Shown piece by piece: positions 61,016-64,000 of a stretch of DNA of 64,000 nt. A model generated the notes under the pieces. It was given only the letters and a program-made list of their open reading frames with translations, made no database searches and was not told the origin of the DNA. This stretch comes from Oxyruncus cristatus (Eukaryota > Chordata > Aves > Passeriformes > Cotingidae), in the NCBI GenBank assembly GCA_013399855.1, contig VXAY01002115.1, forward strand, positions 500,585 to 564,584, in the 5' to 3' direction. The position numbers were made by a program, and so were the translations under genes. Position 1 is the stretch's first letter. Each line of letters opens with the position of its first letter.

Positions 61016-62417
61016 GGGGCTTAGAAGTAGAAGTGTACACACACTTACTTCTTAATCTGATGATCCCGGAGCTGATACCCTGGGGGCACACTTCAGGGAG
61101 CAAAAATCAAGGAAAACCTCTGATTTGTTCTGCAACATGAACACGCTTGTTACAGGCTTGGAATTGCTTATGCTGAATAAAACTAGATGAGAGAGGGTGA
61201 GGGAGGAGTACGTGTGGTGTGGCACCTACACAAATACCTGCTCTCAGAAGTGGGTAGTCAGACCTGCCCGTTTGATTTAATCTGAAATTTCTGGCTGTGA
61301 TGAAATGCCCAGAGAGGGGCAACTTGCTGTCAACTGGCAGAGTGAAAAGTGCCCCTTGAATTCGGCCCCAGTTGCAATTTGGGTGGCAAAGAGGGGTTTC
61401 TTCTCTGCCCTGGTGCAGCACCAGCTGCACGCAGCCCTCGGGGCTGCAGGACACAGGCTCCCTGAACACATCCATTTGTTTTCCTAATTTTAGTGGGTTT
61501 TATGGTTCATAAGGGAGAGATGAAACTGGCCAGTGATCTCCAAATATTTGCTGTCCACTTCTCCAGCTTTGTCAATATATTTGAGCTGTATTTTTTTTCA
61601 GCATTTCTGGTAGTGCAGCTCTGTTTCTTCCAATCTGCTATTCCCAAAAGACCCTGAAGCCATGTGTAGAAAATACACCCAAATAAAGATGGGCAGTTAT
61701 ATTCTAGTGTTTGAACTGCAAATGCTACATAAGAGTTCAGAGACATTAAATTAATTGTTCTTGTTTTCTGGCAGCCTGGTAGTCTGTCTCAGCCCAGCCC
61801 AGTATGTGTAGGTATTTTAATAAAACATGATTGCAGCTTTTCAGCCTTTTGACTAACATGAAGTGTCATATTGGCTTAACAGCTGATGCATCTTCAGTCT
61901 GAAAAACATATCATGCAGGAGGAATTGATTCAGATTTTAATGGCCCTTTTGCATCTCTGAGGTCTATTCTCTTGCAATCTTATTTTACACTATTTTATTT
62001 GGGTGGAATCTTTCAGTTCAGTAATTTCATCACCTAGATTCTCTTAATTAAGGCATCTTACCTGATTTGATAGCTTATGAATTCTAAATCAGAAATGCCT
62101 AGGCAGACAGTCTTTTTGTTATCCTTATCAATAATATGATACTTAAGCTTTTGTGGCAGTAACACGATGTGCAGAGCTTTTCATTCCCCTCTGTCTCCTG
62201 TTAGCGCTCCATATGGTAACATTTAAGTGTGTTTCTCAGGCAAAGACTGTTGTTGCTCACCAGACTGGTCCCTTCAGGTGCTGGTCTCCATCTGTGGATT
62301 AATTCACTTCCATCAGTCTTACCACTGATACTGGAAACAGCTGTTGCCTTTTCCTTAGTGGCAGGCGGGTCAGGAGATGACCTTAATGAACGGGCAAGCA
62401 GGAACGTCTATCTACCA

Positions 62418-62439
62418 GCCTGTCTGTCTGTCTGCCTGC
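62418..62439 (+). repeat. Short (CTGT)n repeat
   Basis: About five CTGT/CTGC units (CCTGTCTGTCTGTCTGCCTG) within unique sequence. Confidence 0.85.
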
Positions 62440-64000
62440 ATTTTCCTAGAGCACCACAGCATAAACTGACCAGTTCTTCTACATGTCTTTTGTCCTCAGA
62501 GAGGGTACATTTTTTTTCCCCTCGTTATAATGCTTTAGTACGAATAATAAATGAACACCGCCAATGGAAAGTTGGTCGTGTCTGTGAACATAAGCTAGTG
62601 CAGCTGTGATAACTTTTATGTTCAAACTCTTTAATTGCCGTGTTTAAATTATTTTTTTTTTAATGAACAGACGTTATCCAAACACACTTGGTCACTTAAG
62701 TAACAACTTAAGCTATTTTTTTAGCTCAAAGAAAATTTCAAAACGGTCTTAACCGTGAACACGTCTCTTCACTTTAAACTAGATTTAAGATATTGTTGGG
62801 TGGAATATACTCTTTTGTTGCTGCCCTACAAATTCTAAGGTCAAATATTGAATTTATCACTCTGTTCTTACTTGGGAAAAAGTGCTGTGAAATGGAAATT
62901 TAGACTGTTTAAGGATCTGATCCTCCTTGTGTTTTATGGCATAAGAGGTTCATTCGTAACCTGCTCTCCTTGCCACGAGGAAGCCGTGGTCGTGATTTCC
63001 TGACAAATGCTGCAATACTCAACAGGATGACAGAATCTGAACTCAGTTTGTACCTGGGGAATGTTTGAGTGTTCTTGCTTGGTAAAGCTATCTGAAACCA
63101 TCTGACCTGAGAAAATGTCTCACTGAATACTTGCAGAGACAGGCTACAGGATTCTTACATGGTCTCATATTTATTGAGTGGTTTGGTTGTTTTTTTCATT
63201 GTTTTCAGTGCACTTTAGCCAAAAAAAAATATTGGTAAATTGTAAAACCAAAGGGCGTCCACCATCCAGTGATACTCTACTGTTGTCAGTCATTCTACTT
63301 AATTTGCATTTTGTCTAAAGCAATTGTTCTAAAACCAGTCAGACTTTGATGAGTTATTCTACACCACTTAAGCATGATGGAGGAAGTTTGGGTGGAATAA
63401 GATCCAAAGACTGGATGCTGAAGTTGCACAAATACATCTTGAAAATAGGATGAATTTTTATAATAGAAAAGGTACTAACTCTTGGAAAAAAATGTATTTG
63501 TGTCTGCGTGTTAAATTTTCCATTACTTCAACCTTTAAATTGAGATTAACATTTCTGTGTGAAATGAAATAAAAACAGTCCCTTTTAGCAAATAAAAGAT
63601 TCTGAATTATATGTAGGAATTATTACTTGAAATTCAGTGTGATTGGATGACTGTAGATAATTACCCTTTCTGAAAAATAGATCCATCATTAATAAGCTTT
63701 TTGACATCTTAGATTTTAAACCCTAAACTTAAAGTAATGTATTTTTAATAGAGTATAGATCTCTCTCTTCTTCATCATTGCTGTCTTTTTTTCTTTTCTG
63801 GATAGCCCAGGCAAACAGCACACATCACTGACTGCAGGAGTATTTTTAAACAGACTAATTGAAATTTAGATGTATTGAGATGTAGATTGAGATCCATACA
63901 AAATCAAATCCTAGTTCTTTGTTGATTCGTGAGCTGCATTTTTTTTTTTTTTTTTCACTTTAAAAGGGACTGAGCTTGCCCACCTAAGATGTGGGTAAAT

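Larger units (their letters stand above)
59757..64000. other. Non-coding stretch, no gene recognised
   Basis: Unique AT-rich DNA. Opposite-strand frames overlap at 61107-61487, and a 126-codon plus frame lies at 62229-62609. Neither has a recognisable domain. A T17 run lies at 63939-63955. Confidence 0.8.

Noticed and set aside
62229..62609. 126-codon plus-strand frame
   Set aside because: It includes the CTGT repeat and leucine/serine-rich composition typical of non-coding translation, with no recognisable domain.
1..64000. CRISPR array, prokaryotic operon or defence island
   Set aside because: There are no regularly spaced direct repeats, no dense coding and no ribosome-binding context. 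The sequence is vertebrate non-coding DNA.
1..64000. Endogenous retrovirus or solo LTR
   Set aside because: No paired TG...CA long terminal repeats, primer-binding site or gag/pol-like frames were seen.

Overview
The window reads as nuclear DNA of a bird. The main evidence is a 5'-truncated CR1 (chicken repeat 1) LINE 3' end at about 8735-8984, with the avian-type 3' UTR and an ATTCTATGAT-like terminus. Decayed amniote relics support this: two MIR-like SINE copies and three copies of a palindromic repeat that I recall as common in sauropsid genomes. The sequence is AT-rich and CpG-poor, has very few interspersed repeats, and contains one 14-base assembly gap (37187-37200). The species cannot be told from this sequence.

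I find no protein-coding gene, exon, tRNA, rRNA or recognisable microRNA. All open frames are short. The longest, 224 codons at 39915-40589 (+), shows no domain I recognise and is listed only as a doubtful open frame. The window is best read as intergenic desert or the inside of a very long intron. Which of the two cannot be decided here.

Layout: 1-8.7 kb is unique AT-rich DNA with a perfect 24-bp palindrome (3598-3621), a tight CpG cluster (5055-5073) and a decayed foldback element (5777-5895). The CR1 follows at 8.7-9.0 kb. From 9 to 18.7 kb the DNA is unique, with a purine-biased stretch near 15.2-15.8 kb. At 18.7-20.6 kb lie a nearly full-length MIR-like SINE and a local duplication of a ~100-bp element (19942-20043 and 20491-20590). 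At 29.7 kb is a minus-strand MIR-like relic. At 34.5-35.0 kb three 58-bp minisatellite units run into a compound CA/TA microsatellite. At 37.1 kb a 44-nt polypyrimidine run sits just before the assembly gap. A small CpG-rich patch with a perfect hairpin lies at 41.66 kb. Two more foldback relics occur at 49.34 and 59.70 kb.

No operon, defence system, mobile island or other multi-gene system is present. The best leads are the ~90% identical local duplication, the minisatellite, the CpG hairpin patch, and a few motif-dense stretches that could be conserved regulatory elements. All of these need comparative alignment, which I could not run.
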